A program made the position numbers and the translations under genes. Of a DNA stretch of 7,685 nt, positions 1 through 5,837 are shown piece by piece (position 1 is the stretch's first letter; every line of letters begins with the position of its first letter). The notes beneath the pieces are model-generated. The model was not told the origin of the DNA and did no database searches. It saw nothing but the letters and a program-made list of their open reading frames with translations. This stretch comes from an uncultured Oscillospiraceae bacterium (lineage in GTDB: Bacteria > Bacillota > Clostridia > Oscillospirales > Acutalibacteraceae), in contig CAJJPG010000088.1 of NCBI GenBank assembly GCA_905193585.1, positions 1-7,685 of the forward strand, written 5' to 3'.

Positions 1-18
1 CAAAAAGTATACCTTTTG
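1..18. repeat. Imperfect palindrome beyond the recombinase stop; candidate recombination site
   Basis: CAAAAAGTATACCTTTTG is an 18-base inverted repeat centred between bases 9 and 10, with one mismatched pair (base 6 against base 13). Reading on to base 25 on the minus strand gives a TATCAAAAGG half-site, which resembles the TTATCAAAAACC half-sites of Hin-type invertases. It starts 8 bases after the recombinase stop codon, a common place for an invertase crossover site. It could equally be a weak terminator for the recombinase gene. The left edge of the window cuts the context, so this is suggestive only. Confidence 0.35.
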
Positions 19-25
19 ATAGTGA

Positions 26-616
26 TTATTTTTTAATTTTGCTTTCTCTAAGTCGCCTATAAAATGTTGCTATACTCATATTGCACCTTTCGGCTATTTC
101 TTCAGGAGTTAAAATGCCTTTATGCCATTGTTTAATTAACACATCAAAATCATCAGGTGTAAATTTTATAGGCCTTCCAAACTTCACTCCTTTCATCATA
201 GCAGCCTTAATTCCTTGCTCTTGCCTTTTACGGATATTTTCCCGTTCGTTTTGTGCTACAAAAGACAAAACTTGTAACACTAAATCCGCTATGAAAGTTC
301 CCAACAAATCTTTAGCTGTTCTTGTATCTAATAGTGGCATATCAATCACCACAACATCTACCTCCATATCCTTTGTTATAATCTGCCATTGTTTCTGTAT
401 TTCTTTGTAATTTCTTCCTAGTCTATCAATAGATAAAATATATAATAAATCACCTTTTTTCAGAATTTTCAACAATTCAATATACTGAGATCTTTCAAAA
501 TCCTTTCCTGATTGTTTATCAATAAATATTTTTGTCACACCAGCTTTTTTCATTTCTATAATTTGCCTGTCTTCATTTTGATCAATCGAAGATACTCTAA
601 CATATCCGTATTTCAT
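26..616 (-). CDS. Small serine recombinase, resolvase/invertase type
   Basis: This is a site-specific DNA recombinase that would cut and rejoin DNA at paired sites through a covalent phosphoserine link, in cointegrate resolution or DNA inversion. The 196-residue length is typical of Tn3-resolvase/Hin-type enzymes. The N-terminus reads YVRVSSIDQN, giving the expected catalytic Ser9 after Arg7; the DRLGR motif at 64-68 supplies active-site arginines. The long E-helix runs from about 113 to 140, followed by FGRP at 147-150 and a C-terminal helix-turn-helix at about 169-190 (PEEIAERCNMSIATFYRRL). No catalytic residue appears to be missing. The ATG at 616 follows a GGGGAG ribosome binding site at a good distance, and the stop is TAA. 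The gene is much richer in A and T than the operon to its right and has its own upstream region, so it looks separately acquired. Resolvase versus invertase cannot be decided from the protein alone; the family call is firm. Confidence 0.93.
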   Translation of the reverse strand: MKYGYVRVSSIDQNEDRQIIEMKKAGVTKIFIDKQSGKDFERSQYIELLKILKKGDLLYILSIDRLGRNYKEIQKQWQIITKDMEVDVVVIDMPLLDTRTAKDLLGTFIADLVLQVLSFVAQNERENIRKRQEQGIKAAMMKGVKFGRPIKFTPDDFDVLIKQWHKGILTPEEIAERCNMSIATFYRRLRESKIKK

Positions 617-649
617 TAAATCACTCCCCTTTATTTAAAAGATAAATAT

Positions 650-676
650 AGTATATTCTAAGAATGTATGTTTCAA
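650..676 (-). promoter_or_regulatory. Candidate promoter of the recombinase gene
   Basis: On the minus strand a TATACT -10-like box (650-655) is preceded by TTGAAA (671-676), a fair -35 box. The spacing of 15 bases is shorter than the ideal 17, which lowers confidence. The -10 box abuts the ATTCTAAGAAT palindrome and the -35 box lies within the 671-689 inverted repeat, so a protein bound to these sites would block transcription. Autoregulation by the recombinase is a reasonable guess. Confidence 0.35.
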
Positions 677-689
677 AAAACTTTTGAAA
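671..689. repeat. Perfect inverted repeat upstream of recombinase
   Basis: TTTCAAAA and TTTTGAAA are perfect 8-base arms around a 3-base AAC centre. It overlaps the candidate -35 box of the recombinase promoter. That suggests an operator or a recombinase binding subsite. The region is very AT-rich, so palindromes arise by chance more readily here than elsewhere, but arms of eight with no mismatch are still notable. Confidence 0.5.
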
Positions 690-775
690 TATTAAATACT
701 TTTTTGAATAATTTGATGAATATAATTAAATTATTAAAAATGACATTATCTATAACTAAAAAGGGTTAACCGTGA

Positions 776-787
776 TATTCTAGAATA
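776..787. repeat. Perfect 12-base palindrome, TATTCTAGAATA
   Basis: This is a perfect even palindrome centred between bases 781 and 782. A near copy, ATTCTAAGAAT with an odd centre, lies at 655-665. Two copies of one palindromic core flanking the promoter region of a serine recombinase fit paired recombinase or repressor binding sites. No protein can be assigned to it from the sequence. Confidence 0.45.
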
Positions 788-830
788 CTATCTAAATTTT
801 GTTATAATTATCCCTCCTTCATCAAAAAAT

Positions 831-852
831 AATTTCAAGAGCTAATTTCAAG
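831..852. repeat. Tandem AATTTCAAG repeat at the operon's 3' boundary
   Basis: AATTTCAAG occurs at 831-839 and again at 844-852, a 13-base period. The second copy overlaps the stop codon of the helix-turn-helix gene. It sits exactly where the operon-like composition changes to AT-rich DNA. It could be part of an element end or attachment site, or a chance repeat in AT-rich sequence. Confidence 0.3.
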
Positions 853-1291
853 GGGGTATAAAATTGAACTGCCCCCCGGTCCAGCCGTTTAAAGTTGCTT
901 TCGGAGTGTTATATATAAACATTTTTAAACCCTCAGAAAAGCTGTAGCAGTATTCGGTAATATCTCTTTCCGAATTATTGCTGTCGGTATCAGGTGTTGT
1001 TTCTTCTGTGGTATCGGCATTTCCCGTAAGGGAATATAAATTACTTGTCTGTCCGCCGTTTTTTCGCTTATCAAAACGCGCGGTTTTTTCAATATATCCG
1101 GCTACGCATAAATCGTTTAACGCTCTTTTAACGGTAGAAATACCGTAACCGCACTCGGCGGCTATGGTTTTTACAGACGGAAAACAGAAACCGTCCTTAT
1201 CGGCGTGATAAATAAGGCATTGCAGCACAAGCCTCGCACGCGGCTTTAAATCCGAACCGAATACGCCTTTTATACATTCAAATTTATTCAT
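848..1291 (-). CDS. Winged helix-turn-helix DNA-binding protein of the ICE operon
   Basis: This 147-residue cytoplasmic protein probably binds DNA. An N-terminal winged helix of the HTH_36 kind, often seen in plasmid and phage replication or regulatory proteins, spans about residues 14-88. The segment PSVKTIAAECGYGISTVKRALNDL (38-61) forms the helix-turn-helix, and GYIEKTARFDKRKNGGQTSNLY supplies the wing. A Thr/Asp/Glu/Ser-rich linker (about 91-110) leads to a short C-terminal block ending in GGQFNFIPP, whose role I do not recognise. The ATG at 1291 follows CGGAGG with six bases between; the stop is TGA. It is the last gene of the minus-strand operon, after a 68-base gap. It might be a repressor of transfer or a replication-initiator relative; the fold is well supported, the role is not. 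Confidence 0.8.
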   Translation of the reverse strand: MNKFECIKGVFGSDLKPRARLVLQCLIYHADKDGFCFPSVKTIAAECGYGISTVKRALNDLCVAGYIEKTARFDKRKNGGQTSNLYSLTGNADTTEETTPDTDSNNSERDITEYCYSFSEGLKMFIYNTPKATLNGWTGGQFNFIPP

Positions 1292-1359
1292 TTCTGCCTC
1301 CGTAAATCTTTTATACCTTATATTCCTTTACCGCACGGTATATAAAACCGCTGCTTTTA

Positions 1360-1515
1360 TTACTCGCAAAAAACATCCGTACAGCATAAGCTCACCTGTC
1401 CCGAAATATTACCGAGTAAAGCCCTTTTACCGTTTTGTGATGTGATTAAAAGAATAATGCCTATAACCACTATGGAAATATAAATAAACAATTCAATAAG
1501 CTTCTTTTTATTCAT
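1360..1515 (-). CDS. Small single-pass membrane protein, 51 residues
   Basis: I do not recognise this gene. It begins with a Lys-rich MNKKK, followed by a hydrophobic helix at about 7-26, so the N-terminus should stay inside the cell and the remaining 25 residues outside. That tail ends in SLCCTDVFCE, with Cys44, Cys45 and Cys50, unusual for a short exported tail. The start is chosen because a GAGGAG ribosome binding site lies just ahead of the ATG at 1515, and the ATGAATAA junction overlaps the end of the M23 peptidase gene by 8 bases. That overlap suggests translational coupling. By position it may be a small accessory part of the conjugation channel or a peptidase partner; this is inference. 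Confidence 0.65.
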   Translation of the reverse strand: MNKKKLIELFIYISIVVIGIILLITSQNGKRALLGNISGQVSLCCTDVFCE

Positions 1516-2284
1516 TTGTGTTCTCCTCGCTTTCCGCTGTTTCATCGGGCAACGGAAATATATATCCGGTGGGATCAATGCCCACTCCGTCCTGTGCGTT
1601 TCTTATTTCAAAATGCAAATGCGTTTTCGTACTTTGTCCGGGGTTTTTATCTCTTTTAGGATCGCCGCCCATTACGCCGATAAGTGCGCCTTTTTTAACA
1701 GATTGCCCCTCGTACATATAAATCTCATTCATATATCCGTAAAGCGCATAAAATGTTTCGTTTTTCTCCGTTCCGTCTTCGTCTGTTCGCACGCCTGTAT
1801 GCTTTATAATAATGTAATTTCCGTAATCGTCATTTTTCTCTGTGCAGACTTTTACCGCAACGCCGTCTGCGACAGAATATATTTCAGAACGCCACGCACC
1901 CTCAAAGTCTGTTCCGTAGTGAAAGGACTTTACACCCGTTAGAGCGTCTTGCATTTCTCCGTAGCTGTTTGTTACGGCTGCGTTTATAACAGGAAACGGA
2001 TATACTCCCTCGGTAATCAGTCCTTCTCCGATAGTAAGCACCTTACCATCATTTTCCTCCTTGAATTGTCTTGCATACTCTGCTTCATCGGGATTGTTTG
2101 CAAAAAACTCGTTCAGCATTTCCGTAGGCTGTGTTAAAATATAAATCGGCATCAAAATTACAGCAGAACATACAGCAAGCGCTATCAAAATAATATATAG
2201 TAAATTACTCCGCGATTCCTTGTTTGTTAAAACTCCCGATGCCGCTTTGGCAACAGCCTTTGCAGTTGCAGGATCAAACGCCAT
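1508..2284 (-). CDS. Membrane-anchored M23/LytM-family peptidoglycan endopeptidase of the conjugation system
   Basis: This protein probably opens the peptidoglycan outside the membrane so that the mating channel can cross the wall, the job done by VirB1- or CwlT-like hydrolases in other systems. It has 258 residues. The start MAFDPATAKAVAKAA is typical of ICE-encoded wall hydrolases. A transmembrane helix lies at about 29-50. The LytM domain covers about 95-243 and keeps its zinc ligands: H122 and D126 in HYGTD, and H222/H224 in THLHFE. The usual strand with IIIKHTG (158-164) is also present. The ATG at 2284 is set by AAGGAGG a short way upstream; an open frame extends further but lacks such a site. 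It follows the VirB4-like ATPase after 55 bases containing a strong hairpin. The family call is firm; its role in transfer comes from context. Confidence 0.92.
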   Translation of the reverse strand: MAFDPATAKAVAKAASGVLTNKESRSNLLYIILIALAVCSAVILMPIYILTQPTEMLNEFFANNPDEAEYARQFKEENDGKVLTIGEGLITEGVYPFPVINAAVTNSYGEMQDALTGVKSFHYGTDFEGAWRSEIYSVADGVAVKVCTEKNDDYGNYIIIKHTGVRTDEDGTEKNETFYALYGYMNEIYMYEGQSVKKGALIGVMGGDPKRDKNPGQSTKTHLHFEIRNAQDGVGIDPTGYIFPLPDETAESEENTNE

Positions 2285-2311
2285 ATATAAAGCCTCCTTT
2301 AGATTATGCAC

Positions 2312-2335
2312 AAGGCGCTCCCGAAAGAGCGCCTT
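2312..2335 (-). terminator. Strong hairpin just after the VirB4-like gene
   Basis: AAGGCGCTC and GAGCGCCTT form a perfect 9-base-pair stem around a 6-base loop, beginning 4 bases after the ATPase stop codon. On the minus strand no U-run follows (the next bases are GTGCATAATC), so it is not a classical intrinsic terminator. The next gene's AAGGAGG site lies about 12 bases downstream. It may be a partial terminator, an RNA-processing site or a 3'-end stabiliser that sets the relative amounts of ATPase and peptidase. Confidence 0.5.
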
Positions 2336-2339
2336 ATTG

Positions 2340-4172
2340 TTACCGTCCTCCGGCTGTTCCCATATAGCTGAATTTATAAGACGGAATTTCAAAATTAATA
2401 TGCAATCTTTTTGAACCGATAACAAACAATGCGTGACCGCGCCGTTTGCTTTCGAGCAGCTCCGTTTCCGCGTCCGTAAGGTTGTAAAGCTCCCTTGTTT
2501 CCTGTAGGTTTTTACCGTCGCAGCCCATAAGAAGTTTGAAGCAGGGAATATCCAAAAGAGCCTGACCGTACATTTTTATTTCAGGAGCGAGAAAATCCAC
2601 AACCGAATGAGAAATTATTACAAGTCCGGCTTCGTATTTTCTTGCTCTTTTTTCAACATTACGCAGAAAAACAAGGGATTGCGGCACATTGGGGTCAATC
2701 ATCAGATAAGCCTCGTCACAAATAAGCAAAACCCGTTCGGTACGGTCGGCGCTCATCTGCTCCCAACTCCAGCCGAGCAAATTAAAATACTGAGTTCTTT
2801 TAACATTATCGCTTGTGCCTTGCAGGGAATGAGTATCAAGACAAACGCAGCGTGAACGCGCTTTAATGTTGGTATGACCGTTCCATAAAAAGCTGTCGCT
2901 GCCAAACGATATATCGTTAAGGAGTAAAGCAAGATCGCGGCAAACGGATTGTGCTTTGTCTTCGTCGGCCTTATCGGAAATCAGCTTATGCAAATCCGAA
3001 AAAACGGGAAAATCAGTAGGCTTTAGTTTTCTTACATCCGTATCCCAACTAATATTCCATCTGTTATAAAGCTCAATAACCGACTGCTTTAAAATTGCTT
3101 TCTGCATATCGGTAAGGGACGGCAGATAAAGATTAAAAAACACTTCAAGCGTTTTAATATGCAAAGCCATATCGCACATACCGTTTCCCTCATCTACATA
3201 CAAACGCTCCGTTTCGGTTTCATCATCGCGCGGAGCCGGACGAATCTGTAAAGGATTGAGCATACCGTCCCGACCGCCTCCGGCATTTATCCAATCGCCG
3301 TTAAGATTGCGGCAAAGCTCTTTGTATTCGCTTTCGGGATCAATAATAATCAGCTTTGTGCCTTTCATATATTCGGAAAGCATTATGTGTTTTACCGCCG
3401 TAGACTTACCTACGCCCGCAACGCCCATAACAACCATATTGCTGTTGGTTCGGTCATTTCCGCGTTTCCAAGTATCCACAATCACAAGACCTCCGGCTGT
3501 ATCCTTTCCGAAATAATAACCCGAACCGTCATTGAAGCCGCTCGCCGCAAACGGAAAGCCTCCTACAAAGGTTGACATTGGAATAATACGGGATATAATT
3601 TCCTCAATTCTGCCGTTAGCGGAATATGACGTCGCAATATTCTGAAAGCCCTCTTTTTGCAGATTTGCAAGCGTCCGAGCCTTGCATTTTTGAATATTAA
3701 GAGCGCCTTCGGTACGGCGGCAGACCCTTGTAAACTGCTTATCGTCTTTTGCAACAGGCATAACGGAAATACCCATAAGCGCAACCGTTTCGCCATCCCT
3801 GTCTATTCTCAACATAATTTTTTCGCCGTCCTCGGCGGCTTTTTCGGCACGCTGCCTTGTAAGCGGGTCTTTTGCGCTGTCTGCTATACCACGGTTTTGA
3901 ATAATTGATTTTGAAATAGAATTTATTAAAGTACCGTTATCAATGGGCTTAATATTTACTGTAACAACAGTTGACGGAATATTTGTGATTTTTGATAGCC
4001 AGCCGTAATCAACCTTTTGCGGATAACGGATAATTCCGTAAACTTTGCCTGTGTTTTCACCGATAACCAAGCTGTTTCGTCTGAATTCCAAACCCATAGG
4101 CGTAATAACATTCAATAAAGCTTCATTAACGGGTATGAACCCGTCCTCATTATTTGTCCTGTTTATGCTCAA
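2340..4172 (-). CDS. VirB4/TrsE-type conjugative transfer ATPase
   Basis: This is the type IV secretion ATPase that powers DNA transfer or pilus assembly at the inner face of the membrane. With the chosen start it has 610 residues. Walker A is GVAGVGKST at about 250-258 (Lys256), followed by the LIIIDPESEY strand (about 274-283). Walker B is VLLICDEA at about 481-488 (Asp486, Glu487). The RKYEAGLVIISHS segment (about 511-523) corresponds to the VirB4 RKxxxG sensor region. I chose a TTG start at 4172 because GGAGG lies nine bases ahead of it; an in-frame ATG at 4208 adds 12 residues but has no comparable site. The gene overlaps the preceding PP-loop gene by 23 bases. VirB4 proteins are often longer because they carry their N-terminal domain fused; here that part appears to be supplied by the separate TrsD-like protein, as in pSK41-type systems. 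Confidence 0.93.
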   Translation of the reverse strand: MSINRTNNEDGFIPVNEALLNVITPMGLEFRRNSLVIGENTGKVYGIIRYPQKVDYGWLSKITNIPSTVVTVNIKPIDNGTLINSISKSIIQNRGIADSAKDPLTRQRAEKAAEDGEKIMLRIDRDGETVALMGISVMPVAKDDKQFTRVCRRTEGALNIQKCKARTLANLQKEGFQNIATSYSANGRIEEIISRIIPMSTFVGGFPFAASGFNDGSGYYFGKDTAGGLVIVDTWKRGNDRTNSNMVVMGVAGVGKSTAVKHIMLSEYMKGTKLIIIDPESEYKELCRNLNGDWINAGGGRDGMLNPLQIRPAPRDDETETERLYVDEGNGMCDMALHIKTLEVFFNLYLPSLTDMQKAILKQSVIELYNRWNISWDTDVRKLKPTDFPVFSDLHKLISDKADEDKAQSVCRDLALLLNDISFGSDSFLWNGHTNIKARSRCVCLDTHSLQGTSDNVKRTQYFNLLGWSWEQMSADRTERVLLICDEAYLMIDPNVPQSLVFLRNVEKRARKYEAGLVIISHSVVDFLAPEIKMYGQALLDIPCFKLLMGCDGKNLQETRELYNLTDAETELLESKRRGHALFVIGSKRLHINFEIPSYKFSYMGTAGGR

Positions 4173-5130
4173 CGCATAACACCTCCGTTTCGTTTTTATA
4201 TGGAACACCGATAAAATCCATAACCCTGCCGCAGCCGAGCTTGTTTATGCAATAATCATATTGCTTCGGATGAGTAATCTGCATTTTCTGAAATCGGTTT
4301 GGTATTTTATCGTGCTGAACGCCGAACATACAAAACATACAACCCGAACGGGTAACGCCCGTTGTTGTAAGCTTTGTTCCGTTTTTGGTATTTGTTTCGA
4401 TAATATCTCCGTAAATCGGAGAATACTTAATACCCGTAACCTTAAGGTACATTAAAACATCCTGCTGCGTCCAAAATGACATAGGCCGGCTTATAGGGCG
4501 CTTACTTTCAAAAGCATTGCATCCGGCCGCCAGCCAGCTTTGCAGCCTTAAAAGACTTTCGCTTGCCATAGTTCCTATAAATCCCTTTCGTCCCGTACGG
4601 CGTTCGTATGAATATACAGGCGCTTTTTTCATATGGTAACAGCATTTATCCGAAATCTTAAAGGGTGCGTCAAGCAAATATTTATATTGCGGACAGTTGA
4701 AAATGGAAATATTGCCGTTGCTGTCAAGCGATTCGCCGTTAATTCTTTTAATGCGGTGCTGCTGACCCTTTCTTGCTCCGTCAATAACATTGGATACCTC
4801 TTTGGATATTACCGGATAACCGTATTTTTCTATGATTTCAAAAAACGGATATTTGGGCCGCAGCCATTCAATATTTGAAAACCCTTTAACAAACTCTCTG
4901 TTTTCGGGATATTCAAGTCCCGTATCAACAAAAACGGCGGGTATGTCTGCACATACTCGCCTTACCAAATCCAAAAGCACGGTTGAATCTTTACCGCCCG
5001 AAAAGCTTACAAATACATTTCCGTCAAACCTCTTGTACCATTCTATTATCCTTGCTTGTGTGACCATTATTTTTCTTTCCAAAGGCCACGACTGCATAAT
5101 CTTTAAATCTTCCCTTGTGTTCTTACTCAT
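4150..5130 (-). CDS. PP-loop protein of the PAPS-reductase/DndC-like family
   Basis: This 326-residue cytoplasmic protein belongs to the phosphoadenosine-phosphosulfate reductase superfamily of adenine-nucleotide alpha hydrolases. The PP-loop VSFSGGKDST (about 41-50) binds ATP or an adenylated sulfur donor. VDTGLEYPE (68-76) follows as in CysH relatives. Cysteines occur as C163-C164 (KCCYHMKKAP), C204, and C264-x-x-C267 (GCMFCMFG), a set able to hold an iron-sulfur cluster. GTMASES (186-192) and RPMSFWTQQDVLMYL (215-229) resemble the same family. The ATG at 5130 overlaps the stop region of the TrsD-like gene by 8 bases; a TTG at 5145 is possible but less likely. True sulfate assimilation is unlikely, since no cys genes are nearby. 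Relatives include DndC (DNA phosphorothioation) and IbrA; the actual substrate is unknown. It lies between two conjugation genes. Confidence 0.88.
   Translation of the reverse strand: MSKNTREDLKIMQSWPLERKIMVTQARIIEWYKRFDGNVFVSFSGGKDSTVLLDLVRRVCADIPAVFVDTGLEYPENREFVKGFSNIEWLRPKYPFFEIIEKYGYPVISKEVSNVIDGARKGQQHRIKRINGESLDSNGNISIFNCPQYKYLLDAPFKISDKCCYHMKKAPVYSYERRTGRKGFIGTMASESLLRLQSWLAAGCNAFESKRPISRPMSFWTQQDVLMYLKVTGIKYSPIYGDIIETNTKNGTKLTTTGVTRSGCMFCMFGVQHDKIPNRFQKMQITHPKQYDYCINKLGCGRVMDFIGVPYKNETEVLCVEHKQDK
4172..4186 (-). promoter_or_regulatory. Ribosome binding site deciding a TTG start for the ATPase gene
   Basis: On the minus strand GGAGG (4182-4186) is followed by nine bases and then TTG at 4172, in frame with the ATPase. 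An ATG inside that gap is in another frame and runs into TGA after two codons, so it is not the start. The site lies inside the end of the PP-loop gene. Confidence 0.65.
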
Positions 5131-5815
5131 CGTTATACCCCGCAATCATCGGAATAACAGGGTTGGCGTCCGAATCCTCCAGATGCACATATGCGGGATT
5201 GTTAATAAGGTTGCAAAGACAGATAATATCCTGCCGCCCCAATATTTCCGAACGCACGCCTGCGTCTGACAAATATCCCTCCAAATATTTAAGCCTCTGC
5301 AACAGCTCTCTTTCCGTATTTTCGTGTGCTTTTTCCCATATCTTGATATAGAACTGCCGTTCAACCGTATCTCCCGAAACAGCCAAAGAACTCATTTCAG
5401 ACATTTCCTGCTTTAAAAGCTCCTTTTGCTTTAAATCGCTGCAAGCGGTCAGGGTATCCGAAAGCTCCGATAAAAGCGGAGAAATATCCACGGGACGGGA
5501 TACAGCGATAAGCTGAAACGGATAATCCGCTGTTGACAAATCGGCTGTCAGCTGCCGCACAATCTGTTGTTTTTCGGATTTTGAGAATAAATCAATGCTT
5601 ATCGGCATAATACGCAAATATGCCAATACCGTATTGTCGCGGGTATAAAGAAAATTACCGCAAATATCACGCACATTTACAAATTCGTTTGCCGTTACTG
5701 CCGCAGGATCGGTTTCCTGCGGCTTTTTATAAAACGCTTTATTTCTCGGTTTTATATACAAAAGCACTCCGCCAGTTATAAAGCAGGCAAAAATCATAAT
5801 AATAGGAAATATCAA
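5123..5815 (-). CDS. TrsD-like conjugation protein, membrane-anchored partner of the VirB4-like ATPase
   Basis: This 230-residue protein has an N-terminal transmembrane helix (about 1-21) followed by a cytoplasmic domain. The segment from NEFVNVRDICGNFLYTRDN (43-61) through the YLRIMPISIDLFS strand and the YPFQLIAVSRPVD strand (98-110) resembles TrsD/TraC-type proteins, which correspond to the N-terminal domain of VirB4. A charged helical stretch (about 126-178) follows. It probably docks the ATPase to the membrane. The start is TTG at 5815, preceded by GTGAGGTG at good spacing; an internal ATG seven codons in would cut into the membrane helix. It begins 22 bases after the amber-broken gene and overlaps the PP-loop gene by 8 bases. 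The similarity is remote and judged by eye; T4SS membership is supported by the neighbouring ATPase. Confidence 0.65.
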   Translation of the reverse strand: MIFPIIMIFACFITGGVLLYIKPRNKAFYKKPQETDPAAVTANEFVNVRDICGNFLYTRDNTVLAYLRIMPISIDLFSKSEKQQIVRQLTADLSTADYPFQLIAVSRPVDISPLLSELSDTLTACSDLKQKELLKQEMSEMSSLAVSGDTVERQFYIKIWEKAHENTERELLQRLKYLEGYLSDAGVRSEILGRQDIICLCNLINNPAYVHLEDSDANPVIPMIAGYNDE

Positions 5816-5837
5816 AATAACACCTCACTTTTTAATA

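Larger units (their letters stand above)
617..847. other. AT-rich, palindrome-dense intergenic region between ICE operon and recombinase
   Basis: No gene is supported here: every frame is broken by stops and none has a start with a ribosome binding site. Composition is extreme, with 17 G or C among the 120 bases 641-760. It carries several inverted repeats: ATTCTAAGAAT (655-665), a 19-base repeat with 8-base arms (671-689), 8-base arms AATAATTT/AAATTATT (707-714 and 728-735), GGTTAACC (764-771) and a perfect TATTCTAGAATA (776-787). The first and last share the TATTCTA..GAAT core and are about 120 bases apart, close to the length of a Tn3-type res site. The region probably holds the recombinase promoter and its DNA binding sites. 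Confidence 0.6.

Noticed and set aside
81..410. 109-residue plus-strand open frame opposite the recombinase
   Set aside because: The minus-strand frame encodes a complete serine recombinase; the plus-strand frame has no ribosome binding site or domain.
806..825. Perfect-looking ribosome binding site AAGGAGGG on the minus strand at 811-819
   Set aside because: No ATG, GTG or TTG with a usable reading frame follows at suitable distance; the frame through the motif itself ends in TAA at once.
1329..1340. Small inverted repeat TACCG-CA-CGGTA ahead of the helix-turn-helix gene
   Set aside because: A 5-base stem with a 2-base loop is too weak to call an operator or terminator, and no second copy was seen.
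1613..1942. 109-residue plus-strand open frame opposite the M23 peptidase
   Set aside because: It is a shadow of the peptidase gene, whose zinc-binding residues fix the coding frame. The plus-strand product is Cys- and aromatic-rich without any family signature.
4150..5130. Assimilatory CysH (sulfate assimilation) as the function of the PP-loop gene
   Set aside because: No other sulfur-assimilation gene is nearby, the gene sits within a conjugation operon, and its Cys pattern and C-terminal half differ from a standard CysH.
4832..5269. 145-residue open frame on the plus strand
   Set aside because: It lies antisense to the start of the PP-loop gene and the end of the TrsD-like gene, both well supported, and its translation shows no recognisable domain.
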